From assembly GCA_947472635.1 (NCBI GenBank), contig CANJDY010000152.1, positions 1 through 6,913 of the forward strand: DNA of 6,913 bases, given 5' to 3'. The stretch comes from Chitinophagaceae bacterium (GTDB lineage Bacteria > Bacteroidota > Bacteroidia > Chitinophagales > Chitinophagaceae). Position 1 is the first letter of the stretch. The number at the start of each line of letters is the position of its first letter. The notes beneath the pieces were generated by a model. That model was not told where the DNA came from, made no database searches, and saw only the letters and a program-made list of their open reading frames with translations. Of the stretch, positions 5,970-6,913 are shown piece after piece. Position numbers and translations under genes: made by a program.

Positions 5970-6913
5970 ATGAAAATGAAAATTCTGATTGCGCTCTTAC
6001 TCTCTTTTTCTTTGTTGCATCAATCTTTAGATGCCCAGGAAGGACCGGTTCGGAAAAAATACAAAACAGCAGAATTTGCGGAAATGAACAACCGGCTTTG
6101 CAAAGGATGGAATACCTGGCATTCTAAAAGTGTATTGTGCCATGCATTGCTTCCTGAAAGTTTTGCTGTCAATCTGCAATTGATCAATCACCAATCCGGC
6201 GATACCCTCAAAACTGCTGTGGTTGGGAGGGAAGGGTATGGTTCAAAGGAACATGTTATTCCCGGACTTCGTTCTTATGATGGATCCTATACAGAATTGG
6301 TGGTGGAATGGCAGGGAATCAGCGTTCGCGTACAAAGTGCAGCAAAAAACAACCGGCTATATTTACTAATCACACCTATTAAGTATTCGCCGGGTGATTC
6401 ATTGCTGATAACACCTGAAATGTTGTGGGGAAGGCAGGGAAAAATTTCGGTTGAAAAGGGTAGGATATTGGCGAATACACCCTCCGCTAAGATTGAGCTT
6501 TCGATTGTGAGCGGAAAATATAGTGCAACTTCCCAAACCCTGAAAGCTTCCTTAAGTGAAGTGATAGCAATTTCTTCTGACGCATTAAAATCAACTAGAG
6601 AAATTGAGGGTATTATCCTTGCGTTAAAAACAAAAAATTTATCGGAAGGCACTAAATATAAAGATGCAGTAGAAACTTACAATGCCATACACGCTGTGTT
6701 GGCATGGAATACAGTGTATGATTCTATGAATAACAGAATCATTAGTCCGGTAAGTCGCAATTGGGCTACTCTTGGTTGGGTGTTGTTTGGCTGGGACAAT
6801 TATTTCGCAGCTTATATGTTATCGTTGGATAATAAGGAGCTTGCCTATGCTAACGCCATTGCGATTTCAAAAGAGATTACAAAAAAAGGCTTTATTCCCA
6901 ATAACTCAGACCC
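5970..6913 (+). CDS. MGH1/GH63-like glycoside hydrolase, N-terminal part, 3' truncated by window edge
   Basis: The frame opens at ATG 5970 and stays open to the window end, giving 314 full codons. Residues 1-22 form a clear signal peptide (MKMKILIALLLSFSLLHQ) with probable cleavage after DA at 21-22, so the protein is exported. Residues 45-70 contain KGWNTWHSKSVLCHALLPES. Residues about 70-230 look like a beta-rich N-terminal domain. The (alpha/alpha)6 barrel then begins: AWNTVYD (245-251), ISPVSRNW (258-265) and VLFGWDNYFAAYM (271-283). Asp276 in the WD motif matches the position of the general acid in GH63/GH37-type barrels. Related enzymes act on alpha-glucosides, mannosylglycerate and other substrates, so specificity cannot be inferred. 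The catalytic base should lie beyond the window. ATG 5976 would give the same signal peptide two residues shorter. The gene follows the GH106-type gene by 133 bp and fits the same degradation cluster. The exact family assignment is moderately sure. Confidence 0.72.
   Translation, partial: MKMKILIALLLSFSLLHQSLDAQEGPVRKKYKTAEFAEMNNRLCKGWNTWHSKSVLCHALLPESFAVNLQLINHQSGDTLKTAVVGREGYGSKEHVIPGLRSYDGSYTELVVEWQGISVRVQSAAKNNRLYLLITPIKYSPGDSLLITPEMLWGRQGKISVEKGRILANTPSAKIELSIVSGKYSATSQTLKASLSEVIAISSDALKSTREIEGIILALKTKNLSEGTKYKDAVETYNAIHAVLAWNTVYDSMNNRIISPVSRNWATLGWVLFGWDNYFAAYMLSLDNKELAYANAIAISKEITKKGFIPNNSD

Noticed and set aside
6287..6652. 121-codon open frame on the - strand inside the MGH1/GH63-like gene
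   Set aside because: It is antisense to a coding frame with clear family motifs and a signal peptide, and its translation has no recognisable domain. It is best read as a shadow of the + strand gene.

Overview
The window looks like part of a carbohydrate-degradation locus (a polysaccharide utilization locus or a similar glycan-foraging cluster) from a member of the Bacteroidota. The evidence is the gene content, low GC (about 40% by eye), A/T-rich starts without Shine-Dalgarno motifs, and short hydrophobic signal peptides on every protein whose N-terminus is visible. No SusC/SusD pair, regulator, transporter, RNA gene, mobile element or CRISPR array is in view, so the system label rests on the enzymes alone.

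Layout: four genes, all on the + strand, with gaps of 90, 58 and 133 bp. (1) 1-780 is the 3' part of an S1-type (formylglycine) sulfatase whose N-terminal half lies upstream. (2) 871-2895 is a complete GH127/GH146-type (DUF1680) enzyme of the beta-L-arabinofuranosidase group, with the Glu/Cys/Cys-Cys active-site set intact. (3) 2954-5836 is a complete 960-residue GH106-type enzyme, a probable alpha-L-rhamnosidase, with a C-terminal beta-sandwich. (4) 5970-6913 is the 5' part of a glycosidase resembling MGH1/GH63-like (alpha/alpha)6-barrel enzymes. It runs off the window end.

Working model (inference): the proteins are exported and act mainly in the periplasm as an exo-acting set. The sulfatase removes sulfate esters, the GH106 enzyme removes alpha-L-rhamnose, the GH127-type enzyme removes beta-L-arabinofuranose or a related sugar, and the fourth enzyme cleaves another glycosidic bond. 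Together they suggest a branched, rhamnose-containing and probably sulfated plant or algal glycan. The short same-strand gaps for the first three genes fit one transcript. The longer gap before gene 4 could hold an extra promoter or processing site, but I found no convincing one.

No wholly new system is evident. The more unusual points are the enzyme combination, a Cys/His-containing insertion in the GH106 protein, the stacked start codons of gene 4, and two small AT-rich inverted repeats between genes.
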